Notes under the pieces: generated by a model
Databases searched by the model: none
What the model was told of the DNA's origin: nothing
Seen by the model: the letters and a program-made list of their open reading frames with translations, nothing else
In this document: positions 1-12,497 of the stretch, piece after piece
Layout: each line of letters starts with the position of its first letter
How positions within the stretch are numbered: position 1 is the stretch's first letter
Assembly (NCBI RefSeq): GCF_910592395.1
Contig: NC_088308.1
Span: 14,959,501-15,023,500, forward strand
Source of the DNA: Lineus longissimus
Lineage: Eukaryota; Nemertea; Pilidiophora; Heteronemertea; Lineidae
DNA length: 64,000 nt
Direction: 5' to 3'
Program-made: the position numbers and the translations under genes

Positions 1-1244
1 TGCATGACGAAGTTAATGCTAAACCTTTTCTTGTGCTCTACTGCGCCACCGTAGTTTTCTATTTAGACTAGCGATGACGTCATTTCTGGTGATTCCCTAC
101 GTTGTCCAATGAGCGCTTTTTAAAATGTGCCATTTGGTATTGTACAGTATGCAATGTATTTTTTCAGCGCTGCCAGTTGCCGAAGAGAATGCCGTAGCTC
201 CCTCAATTTCCAATCAATTTTTATGGGAGTGACATTATTGTATTGCTTAGAATGTCTACTTTTTACTCATGAAAGAATCGTAGAACTAAAACATAATAGG
301 CGAACAGAATCATGCCGATTCACTGCACATACTGTGGGAATTCTCCACTTCAAAATACATCGGCGATGTCATCGCGAACAGAGCATGCACTTCCGATATC
401 GTTTTCACAGAAATGTCGCCAAATATTCAAGAACTAATTTCTGAATTTAGTCCCTAAAGACCTTATGACTACCACTGAAACGAACTAGTGATAATATCGC
501 CTACCAGACTACTTTTTAAGCAGAAAATTGGGTACTTGAGTGTCATGGAGCTCCAAGATTATTGCACATAGCGTAAACAACATGCCGCCATTTTGTCTCC
601 GCTTCGGTATTTCGTACGCCGCTTATAATGCACCTTCTCAATTAAAACCAACATAATAAGGCCTTACATCGTTGATTGAATAGAAACACCACACAAAACA
701 CAATAAAGTGGGGGTACAATCGATTACGAAGCTGAAGTTAACAGTGATTTATTCCTGGAGCTACTGCTTTTGTTGTGTAGCTGCCATGTTTTGAGAACTG
801 GCAAATAGGAGACTTCATTGATGGCTGACGTCATCGGGCGGGAATTTGAATCGGCAGAAATAATTAAAAGGCAGGTAGCGCCCTCTCCTGTTAAAATTTT
901 GAACTTTTTCTCAATAAAATAGATTTTCAAGAATTTTATCTTAATATTAGAGCATATTTCGACTAATTCTGCTGCTCCTAGGCCGATATAGGCCAGTTTC
1001 CTTCATGCACTCTCGCTCGCAGGAAGTAGGTCGAATGGCGACAAATTTTGTTTTGAAAGTAGAGTTTGACCAGAAGTATCCAGAAATGCAAAATTGAAGT
1101 CTCTAGGTCTTACGGTTACAAAATGTGCACCATGGGTTTAACGGACGGATGGATGGATGGATGGATGGATGGATGGATGGACAGACGGCGACACTGAACA
1201 ACTTATTTGACAAGCTCGGCTGACTTAGTCAGCTGAGCTAAAAA
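1..1244 (-). mobile_element. HINE-A copy 1 (Helentron-like, 5' part cut by window edge)
   Basis: Non-autonomous element. On the plus strand it ends in a (GGAT)n tract at about 1145-1182, a hairpin built from GCTGACT/AGTCAGC, then CAGCTGAGCTAAAA. It aligns base for base with 20223-21466 (both 1244 bp long) and with 9742-11065. The canonical element strand is minus: T-rich end, hairpin, microsatellite, core. ORFs of about 105 aa recur in all copies but match no family I know, and are probably by-products of high nucleotide identity. The GC-hairpin end lies outside the window. The core holds TGACGTCA palindromes and a GCCGCCATTTTG (YY1-like) motif. Confidence 0.8.
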
Positions 1245-1261
1245 TCATTAAAAAAAGTCTG

Positions 1262-1630
1262 TAAGAGATAATTGCATGAAAATTTCTGTATGTATTTATC
1301 AGGATACCACCTTTCAGTGTACATATTATACTTTAAAGCAGTACAGTAGAAAACCTTGGATATTTTGAAGCCTTTTGGGTATAATTTTGATAATCTTCAA
1401 AAAACGCCGAGAACAGCACATTTTGTTGAGCCCCCATTTTTGAACCGCATAAGATAACTGCATGAAATTTTCTGTATGCTTTCACTAGGATACAACCTTT
1501 CAGTAAACATAATACACTTAACAGCAGTTCAGTAGGAAACCTGGAGAATCTTAGAGCCTTTTGGGTATAATTTTGATAACCTTCAAAAAATGCAGAGATC
1601 AACAACTTTTGCATAGCTCTCATTTTTGAG
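1262..1630. repeat. Two-unit tandem duplication, period about 185 bp
   Basis: The unit starting near 1267 (gataattgcatgaaaat) recurs at 1452 (gataactgcatgaaat). Both units continue through the shared block agccttttgggtataattt, and each ends near catttttga. Divergence is roughly 15-20 percent by eye. The duplication lies between HINE-A and the terminal exon of the unnamed gene. No coding potential is evident. Confidence 0.75.
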
Positions 1631-1690
1631 AGGAGGACTCAAGTTAAGTAAGTACATTTACATGCACTCTTACTACTGCTAACAATGAGG

Positions 1691-1785
1691 TTATATAAAG
1701 TTGGATAGGTCATCAGGTAGAGACGGAGGTCGCCCACGCTCTGATGTTGCGAATCTTGCCTCCAACCTTTTCTCTACACCATCAC
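1691..1785 (-). CDS. Terminal coding exon of an unrecognised gene
   Basis: Minus-strand exon. It is preceded by a good acceptor (ccattttcag at 1786-1795), starts in phase 1 (GT completes a split glycine codon) and runs 31 codons to TAA at 1691-1693. It encodes a charged C-terminus beginning DGVEKRLEARF and ending SLPDDLSNFI. The phase joins exactly with the exon at 2542-2703 across a 756-bp intron. I do not recognise the protein. The serine-, acid- and basic-rich character suggests a nuclear protein tail, but that is only an impression. No clear polyadenylation signal was seen before the tandem duplication. Confidence 0.65.
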
Positions 1786-2541
1786 CTGAAAATGGAATAC
1801 AGGAGTACCATTAGTTCCAGTTTCACCCACCAAATGTACACTTCATTATTCAGAAAATAAATATGTTTTAAATAATATCTTTTAGGGTGTTTATTCATTT
1901 CTTCTTTCCTCCAAGTGTAGCTGGGTGACATCATAACGATGTTTAACACAATTAAGACTAGAGTAAGTATGCCTACGCTGTACCACTTCAATCCAATACA
2001 GAAATTGGATATAAGCCTATAGATCATTCAACACAATTTATCAAATGAAGAACACAAAATACTATTAAAAAAACACCAGACATCAAATGAATACACAAAA
2101 GAGGTGGGAGTCCAGTAAAAAGCACATGGGCTTGTTGACAAACATCAGTCAGTGACCAATGAGAGCCACTTATTCAGATCACGTGATCCTAAAAATAGCT
2201 TGGATCGTCACAGAAATTTTCAATAGCGGAATCTGAAAGTTTAGCTTCAATCGTCTAATGCATTCTAAATATCTCATCTACTTCAAAAGTTTTAGAATTA
2301 TCAGAATATATAGTTTGTGCACTTTATCATGAATTAATATGAAGGATAAGTTTTGTTTATCAAGCCCGATGATTGCAGATTTCTAGCGGAGAAATGCATA
2401 GATCCAGCTTCATTTTCAAGCTTGAATGACTTGCCTTCAAAACGGCAGCAAAGACTGCTCAGTTCTGAAATTATATCCGGTATAAACACAAATATATTTA
2501 CATGTACAGTAACTTTTCATATTTTACAACATCATCCTTAC

Positions 2542-2703
2542 CTATTTCATCGAAAATCTGCCTTAGTTTGTCGTCAGATTCATCTGAACGTGGAGTTTGT
2601 GCACCACTCGGAGACAAGACCACAATTGATTTTTTAAGCCTTTTAGCAGTTAAATTGTCAATGTTTGACAGCGACGCATCAAAGAACGCGTGGTGTTGTG
2701 AAT
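2542..2703 (-). CDS. Penultimate coding exon of the same unrecognised gene
   Basis: 162-bp minus-strand exon with acceptor atttcag (2704-2710) and donor AATAG|GTAAGG (GT at 2540-2541). It is open in one frame only when read as part of a spliced gene. The peptide includes SNIDNLTAKRLKK, IVVLSPSG, TPRSDESDD and KLRQIFDEIG, then joins the terminal exon at the split glycine. Both splice sites and phases agree, which is strong evidence for a real gene even though the family is unknown. Upstream exons were not identified. The next exon must end with one base of a codon completed by AT. Confidence 0.65.
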
Positions 2704-3719
2704 CTGAAATTTAGATTATGTTATTCCGGACAGTCGGGCAAGTAAATGGTGAAAAATAAAATGGTGATTGACCACGGAAATATTTTGATAATCGACAAAT
2801 TAGACAGACTTTGATATTTCCACTCTTTTCAGCCAACTGGCAGAAAAAACTCAAAACACGCCCCCTATTACCCAATTAGCAAAATTCGAAATTAATTTTT
2901 TCGTCAAATAATTTCTTTATATCTGTAGACTTGCCACAACAAATATTTTTTCAATACCTCTCCAAATATGTTCTTGAGAGTAAAAAATATGCACTCGTCT
3001 AATTGATAGGCCTCGACCCTCCAACCTATGAATATTCATTAGTGGTCTTGTCTCCTCGAATTTGGTGTCATGGGCGCCGCCATCTTGACAGAGCTACTCT
3101 TCGTTTTCGTAGCCGCGCATTCACGTGGTTGTTAAAATGGAATTGCAACAAATATATTATTTTTCTTCATGAAAAAAGCTTTTTTCTGATATAAAAATGA
3201 TAGGTATCCGTGGTATAGTTTAGGCTGGCCAGCCATTTGAACATTTTGAGTCAAAAATTCTATTAGATGGGTAGATATTTTTTCTTTGAAAAAAATACGA
3301 ATCAATAGCAGGAAGTTTAAACTTGAAGATGATACCATTTGCAACTTGATTCTAGCTCCGGTTACTTTGCGCGCGTGTTTTGAAGGAACCCGGTGTGATT
3401 TTGACTAATTGCCCGCACTCCAAAAGTTAAAACAATGGTGTCTCTCTGCCAAAACGTTGCTAATTAAGTGTAGACTTTCTCTAGGTTAGTAAAATTTAAT
3501 TCTATTGTGGGAGGTACCATTGGAAAGAAGAAAGACAGAGGGTTTTTTTTATATAATTTTTATTACAATTCATCAAGAACTTTGACCACAACAGCTGATT
3601 AGAAATGATGAATTTGGTTGTTTGTGCACGTTCACTCATGCGTTATTGGTGAATCGGGTCGGCACTTGGGATACCTAGTAAAAAGACTCCTGGACAAATA
3701 ATGACAGAATGTGCCACAT
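2704..3719. other. No gene recognised; possible promoter-like motif
   Basis: AT-rich sequence without a convincing exon. At about 3073-3084 there is GCCGCCATCTTG, a perfect YY1-type core, whose minus strand also offers an ATG (in CAAGATGGCG). That frame closes after 14 codons with no donor, so I do not call an exon. Upstream exons of the unnamed minus-strand gene may lie here or further right. Confidence 0.4.
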
Positions 3720-4095
3720 ATTAGGGAAACCCAGCCCATCATGTCACACATTATTCAAGGCCATGGGGTAATTAACAGTCCAGGATGTGAAATCCATAAT
3801 GGCCGCTTGGCAGCCATCTTTGATATTGGATCGGGCCCAAAATCACCTCTCCCACCCCATCCCATCATGTCACAGAAAATTCAAGCCCCAACTTGTTCTG
3901 CAGTTACAGTCAAGGATGTGAAATCCAAGATGGTGCCTGGCAGCCATTATTTATGTTAAATCGGCCCCAAAATGAATAGGTGACCTCTCCCATCCCACCC
4001 CATCATGTTGCAGAAAATTAAAGCCCATATGGTGTCTCTCGTTCATCAGCTACTCTCCGGAATGCGAAATCCAAGCAGGCCGCCTGGCCTTACGA
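3720..4095. repeat. Degenerate tandem repeat, period about 130-146 bp
   Basis: Three units are marked by gatgtgaaatcc at 3784 and 3914 and a diverged gaatgcgaaatcc near 4060. Each is followed by a variant of TGGCAGCCAT and a run such as cccaccccatcccatcatgt. It looks like a core from another dispersed element. A related block (atgatggccgcctgttagcc) occurs near 36529. Confidence 0.6.
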
Positions 4096-4239
4096 AAAAA
4101 AAGATCTCGGACTCACCATGGTAAAAGCGGAGTCTGTTCCCCCCCCCACCACACAAAAACAGTTAAACCCTGACAAAGAAAATTGGCCTCCGGGAGCTGG
4201 TGGGTCACTAGACAAGTAAGTTTACCATATCATGCCTCT

Positions 4240-4490
4240 GCTGATTTATTAGGCAAAATGAGAAAAGGCGATAAGGGAATTGGCGAAAAGGGAAAAAGGC
4301 CAAATGGGAATAAGGCAAAATAAGACAACAGACACAGTGTTGTTGTATAGACTCCCCTACGGTGAGCCAAAAAGCAAAAGGCGAGAATATACAAGGGAAG
4401 GCGAGATTATAAGGAAAGGCAAAGTTGGAAAAAGGCGAACAGGGAAGGCAAAATGAGGAAAACGTAAAAAAAGGAAAAGGCCGATCAGAC
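4240..4490. repeat. Polypurine tract interrupted by a HINE-C terminus
   Basis: The plus strand is almost all purine (repeated AAAAGGC, GGGAA, AAGGCG words). At about 4323-4373 sits a HINE-C end: acagacacag, then gtatagactcccctacggtg, then agccaaaaa. The purine sequence continues on the other side. The HINE-C core is missing, so this is a solo end or a deletion product. Confidence 0.65.
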
Positions 4491-4971
4491 ATAATCCTTA
4501 GGTTTGCACATCACCTACATTATTGTCCTCCTTACTGGTCACAAATTATTCCCGACAGAAAACTTGTGAAATTTATCACGCAGTAGCCTGGTTTGTCTCA
4601 GCACCGATAGTGGTGTTCCTCAGTTCCGAAATTGCATTATGATAATGAGCCAAACCAAACGACAGACAATTAGCAATTCCCATGTTGTTTACCTCGATCT
4701 TGCTGTTGTGGCATGGCTTGAGTTTACCGTAGTCTGGCTGATAGCCAGCTTCTGATTGGCTCATTTTCTGTATGATAGCCCATTAGAAAAGCGGACTCAA
4801 GTCACAAACCATGCATGAAAAAGACCATCCTCAGATCAGGTTTTTGCTATACTCCTACCTCGTATAAAAAACCATGAGAAAACCTAGTACAACCCGCAGG
4901 GAAGGGTGGCTGTTCCGATTACCTGACACACCTTGTGTAGCTATGTTCATATTTGTTACATGATGCAATAA

Positions 4972-7749
4972 CAAGAGGCCCAAGGGCCTGGCGCTCAGCT
5001 GAAATGGATAGGTGAAGGCAAGGGCCAAGTGTGTGTCGGTACCGTTATTATGAGGCAACGTGAAGCTATAACGTCTAGCACGCAGAAGTGCTGATGCGAA
5101 AGACCTTCTTGCTATATCAGTGCATGCTGAAGTACTGAGTTGACGTCACCCTGGTATTATGACGTAAAGTCATTTCTATTGCCGTTGCAGTAGTTGGGTG
5201 TGTGATGACGTCAAGGAGTTGTGTGGTACGTGATGTCAAAGAGTGGAGTCCTTGTCTTCATGCAGCGTAGGTGGAACTAATAACATGCACATGGACACAA
5301 GGTACATAATTATTACAGTGTATTTTGTGAGGTGGGGCCTGGTGCTTTACAATGGTCAAATGAACCGACTGTTGTCTGGACATTGATGAAGTGGATGCAG
5401 CCAAATGTTTGGGACGGTCTTTTTTGTATGTGAAGAAAAGAAGATAAAGAGCTGGTTAACAAAATGAACTTTATTGGTGCGGTAGATATTTGATGCCTTT
5501 CGGCAGATATTTGAAGCGCCTTGCGGCAGATATTTGTTGCCTTGCGGCAGATATTTGATAACGCTCTCCGGGAATGGAAAGCAGTAAAACGAGTAAGCAC
5601 ACCTTACTCTGAATGTGGGAACAGCAAGTGCTTTCCTGGACTTGAAATGTGCCAACGACTCCTCTTGCAATAACCAACAACAGTTAATCTGTAAAAAAAG
5701 AGAAGAGAAATTAACACTGACTGAATAAAAAAGGGTGACATAGACGGAGAAATGTACACCACCGGATACAGTCTGTGCTTGATCAGGCATCGGTCAGATG
5801 ATATCCTGAACAAGGCATCCATGGAAACAAATCCAGAAAGAGACTTAACCTTCGAAGGGCACACTTATTACTCAGTGAAAAGTCAGTCCTGTGGGCTGTT
5901 TTCCAATTCAAAATAAAAGTGTAACCTCTTTAAATTAGTCTCACAGACTGAACCATAACACTCAACAGCCAACCGTGCCCACATGATGTGAGCCGAGAGC
6001 TGGGCTTAAAGATGAGCGAGTGGTGTACTACATTTTGAAAATTGTCTATCGTCTACGACATGTGACAGAACAGGATCTAGTGGACTTAATGATGAAATAC
6101 TATCAAATAAGGTGTCCATCAAATGAATCATGAGGGCCTGTTGAGTTATACTCTAAGCCTGTCCTATAGCCTTATAGGGCTAGGCTATGGTTTTTGTCTT
6201 TTTTACAGCTACAGTACAGCCATGCACAGCGCAGTGTACAGACAGTACAGGATTGCAAACCAAAAACATGAGCATTGCTGCGTAACGAAACTGCAGTGGA
6301 ATTCATACTACGATGTCATAATGTGACTTTCAAAATAATTGTAAACAAACGTAAATGGCGAAATTTGTTGCAAAATTGCCAACCACAACAACTCAGGGAC
6401 CGTATCCAAAATGGCCGACGGCGAATTCTCCGGTCGCTAGCGCAGTCCATAAACAAGCATACCATCAATTTTACCAACTTTGGGCGCAAGCTTGGTCATC
6501 AAAGTTACAGAACTGTTAGAAATACATGTCCAAACAACATATATATACAGTTAAAAGTGCATAAAAATCCCGTTTCAACCTCCGGGCGCAACCTTTTTTC
6601 TCCGCCAGACGCCGGGCCCTACCGGTCGTTATTTAGTGCGACCGCCACCAGAGCGTTTATCAGAATATCACGATCTTTCGCCGTTTTAATAGCGCGTTTT
6701 AGGCAGATTAATCAATTATTACATGCATGCATTATATATCACCGAAATGATAATTGCGTAGGCTATTTGAAACTAAGTTCAGATATTATTTTTGATCTTT
6801 GAATTGAATTTAGGCGAGTGATTTTTGACACCCGGTCGACATATCAGGACTTGCAAAATTCACGCGAGATCGCTTGCATCATCGGCACGTTTGAAAACCG
6901 AATTTCACAAATTCCACAAATATTTATCACATACCATATGTATCACCACAAAGGTAACTCTCTAGACTATTTGAAACCAAGTTCAGATACTTATTTTCAC
7001 AAAAATTCGAAGCTATGCAAGCGATTTTTCAGTGGTAGAGATCGACGGAAACAAATTTCTCGCTCTAAAATGACATGAGACGAGCACCAACTTTCGCTAA
7101 TTTGTGCACAAAATTTCCGCAATATTATAAAAAACTATCGATAAATCTGAATTATATAGACTCTTTTCAGTACCTAAACAAATTTCAGGTACATGGTCAT
7201 GTTGATTAAAAGAGTATCAACCGATTGAACATGAGAAAGTTCACGCCTCTTCATTGAAGCAGCGACTACCGCCATTTTTAAATGGTGGCATCTCTTCTAT
7301 CGATCGGCCAATCAGCGGCACTGCTTGCAAAAAGTTGAGCCACCGCCAAATTTGAAATCGCCAAAATTCAGTAAATGTGCCTGCAGCGCCAACTGGCGGT
7401 GAAAACTATATTAATTCCATTAAAAGTAAAAAATGAAAAAATATTAAAAAATATTCAGCCACATTTGAAAACAATATTTGCTCTGTGGACCGAGGTACAA
7501 AGGGAAAGAAATCTAAACGCGAAATGACCTCATTCTCTTAATACAGGTCGGATCGCGCTGATTTTTCGTGTTTTGAGTTCACCTTGGGCAACTCCTAATT
7601 TAGCACCGTCAACGAAGTGGCTAGGCCTTCCCAATCAGAAATGTCCAATTTTGTCCACAGATGGGTCCCTAGATGGATGGATTGCAGGACGGACACCATT
7701 TGAACAGCTATTCTACTAGCTCCGCTGACTTTGTCAGCTGAGCTAAAAA
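4972..7749 (-). mobile_element. HINE-B copy 1 (complete, 2.78 kb)
   Basis: On plus it starts CAAGAGGCCCAAGGGCCTGG with the subterminal motif CGCTCAGCTGA. It ends GCTGACTTTGTCAGC, then TGAGCTAAAAA. AGGCCC-AA-GGGCCT forms a hairpin at the first end. TCAGCTGAGC near one end is the inverse of GCTCAGCTGA near the other. A minimal GATGGATGG tract sits about 75 bp from the T-rich end (7674-7683). Small ORFs (such as 6818-7078) recur in the copy at 25523 but have no recognisable domain. This copy serves as the near-empty reference for insertions in copies 2 and 3. Confidence 0.8.
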
Positions 7750-8769
7750 CAGGTCTTAATAAAATGTAAATGTAAGTAGCTCCTAACATTTTAATTCTTT
7801 ATGATACATTGCTTTTATGCTGTTAAACCTTCTGTAGAGGAATTTGTATGTCATCAATAAATAAAGAATAAACTTGCAGCAAGGGACGTGTGATTCAACG
7901 AAGAGCCTTCAAAATTCAAGATTATCAAAAATCACCCGGATGATCTAAGAATAGCAACTGATGAAAATGTGTCTTTCATAGCGCTGTTAAACTTTGACAC
8001 CTAGCAACTGCTTCTCATCCATGTGATCCACGTGATTTCATCTGTCGTTTCATCTGTCTGGCGTGGGACCGTTTACCTTTTTTCGAAGTATCTTTTAATG
8101 AAATATATCGGCAATGTCAGTGTAGGTTATGTGGTCACGACGTGTCGAACCCCAAAAACAGGAAGATAATTTTCAACACGAAAAGTCGGTTCTACCCTTT
8201 AATGCTCAGATTGAAGTGGGTCAATCAACCACATCTCTGACTAGACCTACCGATATCAGTGTCATGATCAGCTTCTTCATCCTCTGCACGTCAGTTAATT
8301 CTCAAACTTGAAATTTCTCACATTGAAATTGTGAAAGCGACGCCATGTTTGAAAATCTATGTGATCTACCTTAGACCTAAGCAAGTACGTGCAACAGCGT
8401 GTACAATCGATAGTACATCTTGAAGCTAATGGTCGATATTTTTCCGAGACTCAGATGCAAGTGACACTCTGATTGGGCGCTTTTTTTCTACCACTAACAC
8501 CCCACTGAAAGTTGGGTCAATTGATGTCAATTTTGTGACCTTAGAGGAAGTGGTGTAATAGTGCAGCTTTCTTTCCCGGGGCAGTTTATATCAATATTCT
8601 GTCACAAAACTGAGCTAAAAATGGTTTCCCAGATGGCCACTTGCCAAATTTTTGAAGAACAGGAGCTTTGCTCGGTCCATCTGATTGTACATAAAACTTC
8701 ATGTAATGATTGTGATTACAAGTGGTAGTTTGTTGCAGAGAGTAAATCTTACTAGTTGCCACGTTTTCT
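7750..8769. other. No gene recognised
   Basis: Unique-looking AT-rich DNA. An aataaataaagaataaac stretch lies near 7856 on plus, but there is no open frame or exon to pair it with. No repeat family of this window was recognised. Confidence 0.5.
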
Positions 8770-9235
8770 TCAACAGTCGCAACCCAGTAGACAACCAGTT
8801 ACTGCCGTATGGACCTTTACATTAAATCCGTTGAAATTCAATTTGAGACAAAACAGTCCACTAGATGCATGGTCACACCCTAGGACAACTAGTAAAACAG
8901 TCTGGACATTTCTATCAATTCCTTGGAAGTGCAGGTTGTGAAAAAAGAGTCCAGTCAATGCATGGTCTCAACCTTGGGGCAAACAGTTAAGGCAGTATGG
9001 ACCTTTACATCAAATCCCTTGAAGAACTGTTTGAGACACAAGTGACCGTAGTTGCATGGTCACACCAGAAACAGTCTGGACCTTTACATCAATTCCAAGT
9101 GTCGTTTTATTGTGACAAACTAGTCCAGTGAACATGATCCAGCCTAAGCCGAACAGCCATGTAGTAATAGCTGTCAGCTTTACATCAAGGACAACCAACC
9201 AGTTGCAAAAAGTGTAAGGCGAAAACCAAGTCCAA
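8770..9235. repeat. Degenerate minisatellite, unit about 80-95 bp
   Basis: The marker gt(a/c)tggac(c)tttacat recurs near 8807, 8901, 8995 and 9073, each followed by caa(a/t)tcc and later by gcatggtc(a/t)ca. Four decayed units are visible. Short ORFs here are by-products. Confidence 0.6.
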
Positions 9236-9275
9236 GGGATATGATTTTCTTAGCCCATATTGATAAGAGCAAGTA

Positions 9276-11065
9276 ACAAGAGGTCCAAGGGCCTGGCGCT
9301 CAGCTGAGTTAATATCATTAATATCTTCCCGGTGTTTAGTTCATTATGCATGAAAATGGCATGCTCCATGGTATTTGATATCCTTTTGCGTTCACTACGG
9401 TACCAATGTTTTTGGTTGACATAATTATGCCACTGTTCGTTCCTCAATCCTGACCATAATTCGGGTGAAATCATCGTATGAAAATATTTACCGAAACATG
9501 AAGTTTATGCCATGAATGAGGATACTCATTGTCATAGCCTCGTTTACAAGTACGAAGTATTTTCCCGCGAATATTCAAAACTGCTTGGCTCCTTGCCTGT
9601 TAGCCAGTTAAATAACATGTGACTATACACAAAATAGAAAACTTTGATGGAAATTGTAAATCATTTTTTTATCTATCAGGGGAAACAAGCTGATGATGAT
9701 CAAATAAATCATTCATGAGAAATCGTTTTGTTGCTGAAGCTTGCATGACGAAGTTAATGCTAAACCTTTTCGTGTGCTCTACTGCGCCACCGTAGTTTTC
9801 TATTTAGACCAGCGATGACGTCATTTCTGGTGATTCCCTACGTTGTCCAATGAGCGCTTTTTAAAATGTGCCATTTGGTAATGTACAGTATGCAATGTAT
9901 TTTTTCAGCGCTGCCAGTTGCCGAACAGAATGCCGTAGCTCCCTCAATTTCCAATCAATTTTTATGGGAGTGACATTATTGTATTGCTTAGAATGTCTAC
10001 TTTTTACTCATGAAAGAATCGTAGAACTAAAACTTAATAGGCGAACAGAATCATGCCGATTCACTGCACATACTGTGGGAATTCTCCACTTCAAAATACA
10101 TCGGCGATATCATCGCGAACACACAGAGATGCACTTCCGATATCGTTTTCACAGAAATGTGGCCAAATTTTCAAGAACTAATTTCTGAAAGTAGTCCCTA
10201 AAGACCTTATCACTACCACTGAAATGAACTGGTGATAATATCGCCTACCAGACTACTTTTTAAGCAGAAAATTGGGTACTTGATCGAGTGTCATTGAGCT
10301 CCAAGCGTAAACAACATGCCGCCATTTTGTCTCCGCTTCGGTATTTCGTACGCCGCTTATAATGCACCTTCTCAATTAAAACCAACATAATAAGGCCTTA
10401 CATCGTTGATTGAATAGGAACACCACACAAAACACAATAAAGTGGGGGGGTACAATCGATTACGAAGCTGAAGTGAACAGTGATTTATTCCTGGAGCTAC
10501 TGCTTTTGTTGTGTAGCTGCCATGTTTTGAGAACTGGCAAATAGGAGACTGCATTGATGGCTGACGTCATCGGGCGGGAATTTTGAATCGGCAGAAATAA
10601 TTAAAAGGCAGGTAGCGCCCTCTCCTGTTAAAATTTTGAACTTTTTCTCAATAAAATAGATTTTCAAGAATTTTATCTTAATATTAGAGCATATTTCGAC
10701 TAATTCTGCTGCTCCTAACCGATATAGGCCAGTTTCCTTCATGCACTCTCGCTCGCAGGAAGTAGGTCGAATGGCGACAAATTTTGTTTTGAAAGTAGAG
10801 TTTGACCAGAAGTATCCAGAAATGCAAAATTGAAGTCTCTAGGTCTTATGGTTACAAAATGTGCACCATGGGTTTAACGGATGGACGGATGGACGGATGG
10901 ACGGACGGACGGACGGACGGACGGACGGACGGACGGAGGGAGGGAGGGAGGGAGGGAGGGAGGGAGGGAGGGATGGATGGATGGATGGATGGATGGATGG
11001 ACAGACAGACGCCACTGAACAACTTATTTGACAAGCTCGGCTGACTTAGTCAGCTGAGCTAAAAA
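9276..11065 (-). mobile_element. HINE-A copy 2 (complete, about 1.79 kb)
   Basis: Full-length copy. It starts CAAGAGGTCCAAGGGCCTGG with subterminal CGCTCAGCTGAG and ends in a tetranucleotide array, hairpin GCTGACTTAGTCAGC and TGAGCTAAAAA. It is closely similar to copies 1 and 3 and differs mainly in microsatellite length. The canonical strand is minus. Core features include TGACGTCA palindromes and a GCCGCCATTTTG motif near 10320. Confidence 0.85.
10878..11009. repeat. Segmented tetranucleotide microsatellite (GGAC/GGAG/GGAT)
   Basis: One continuous array in HINE-A copy 2 whose fourth base changes in blocks: mixed GGAC/GGAT, then pure GGAC, then GGAG, then GGAT. Copies 1 and 3 have only a short GGAT run at this place. 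The 60-80 aa ORFs over it are artefacts. Confidence 0.9.
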
Positions 11066-11939
11066 CTTACCACTGATTTTTTTTGTAAACCAACTGCCAC
11101 ATACTGTTGATTTATTTTTATTTTTAGTTTAGTATTACAGTGAAAAAGAATGAAATCCTAGAATTGACTGGTTCTTCTGATGACCACGCCGGCGAGCGCT
11201 GATGTTGGATGGGAGGTGCAAGGTGCGAGGTGTTTGTTTGGTTCTATGAAAGTAGCTCCGCTCCTGTCTCATTTGTTACGTGGTCACTGAAACGTTGAAA
11301 TCCAGCAGCTGTCGATCATCCCTAAAAAACATGATAACATATGTTTAAGCGCACATTGTGACGCATGGTTCAGGTCTGAATACGCAACTCTGACTGATGG
11401 TGATCCGCCATTTTGCTGGACATAACTTAAGCATGGGCAAAGCATAGAATTGATTGCAATTAGCCTACTGCTTTCTTTTGTCAGTTTTCCTAGTTCATGT
11501 CAGGCAACTAAAAAATGGGAAAATATTTTTAGGAAGGGGGATTTTGACATCAGTTGATACTCTGGCTCTGAACAGACCCCTTTACACCTGGCGGAGAAAG
11601 TCGCTGCTGGCCCAAACAAACCTCAATATAGGCACAATGAACAAAAGAACTTGTGGTGTGCGACCATTTGCTTTGAATGGTTTCGGTTATAGGGGAAGAA
11701 CCCTTTTTTCAACATATTGACAATCCCAGGTATGTACATTTGTAAACATCAATGATGCATCTACATTTCAAAAGTACGATGACCTATTATCGGACAGAGT
11801 CAACATCAAAATTTAAGAGTTCTCACCCCAACCCTGACCATTCTTTTGCAACAGATCAATGAATTAGAACCCTGGCATTGATTCTGAGCTGCCTTTCACT
11901 GAATTCATTCAATATTTTCTGAGTACTTGTGCAGAATTC
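11066..11939. other. No gene recognised
   Basis: Unique-looking DNA between HINE-A and the integrase relic. No exon with convincing splice sites was found. The 88-codon frame at 11454-11720 shows no motif I know. Confidence 0.45.
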
Positions 11940-12013
11940 CAGGCCTATACCGTCCATCGGAGATATCAGCTGTCATTCTGAATTTGACACTTCTAAGAGT
12001 CACATGTCCAGAG

Positions 12014-12271
12014 AGCCACAAGCTGGATAACTTCCTACTAACCTACCGGAGCACACCACACAGTGTTACTGGTTGTTCGCCGTCTGAACTGTTGAACAAG
12101 AGGAAACTGAGAACCAGATGGGACTTGCTCAAACCTGACTTTGGCAAAGCCATTGCGCGTAAACAAGACAAGCAAAATACAACCATGATTGCTGTGTACA
12201 CTTGCGCGAGTTTTCTAAACATGAACTTGTCCGTGTGAAAAACCCGATCAGGCCAGAAATAAACATAGTTC
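12014..12271 (+). pseudogene. Decayed Ty3/gypsy integrase C-terminal fragment
   Basis: Frame 1 (about 12014-12180) shows the stretch that follows the catalytic core in Ty3/gypsy integrases: FLLTYRSTPH, then a TGCSPSELL motif, then KLRTRWDLLKP and a KQ-rich linker. After about 12183 the similarity continues in another frame (a VRVKNPI-like segment with a preceding REFSKHEL), so there is a one-base frameshift. No catalytic D,D,E residues, no reverse transcriptase and no LTR were seen nearby. It is a dead fragment of a retrotransposon, about 85 residues. Confidence 0.75.
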
Positions 12272-12497
12272 AAGCAATGATCTAAATATTAAAGAAAACA
12301 AATATACCTGGAGAATCAAACGCTCTTTGTCACTGTTAGTTTGTCGTTTTCCTGGCAGCTACTGTCAGTGCTGATACCCTACGTTCAAAATTTGGCAGAA
12401 AATTTTATGATTTCTAGCATTTTTCTCGAGGAAATACAATGAAATCAAACCAAAAAAATCACCCAGAAAGCTTTATTGACCCCCATTGATAATGAAT

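Noticed and set aside
127-444. 105-codon frame repeated at 9868-10188 and 20349-20666
   Set aside because: Conserved only because the HINE-A copies are near-identical; no motif, no Kozak or splice support, length changes in copy 2.
4691-4764. Possible minus-strand first exon (24 codons, donor GAG|GTAAAC)
   Set aside because: The frame continues open past the donor, no partner exon in phase was found, and no family similarity.
10852-11034. Ser/Pro/Ile/His repeat ORFs over GGAT/GGAC arrays (also 27187-27381, 29329-29514)
   Set aside because: Translations of microsatellites, open by composition in several frames on both strands.
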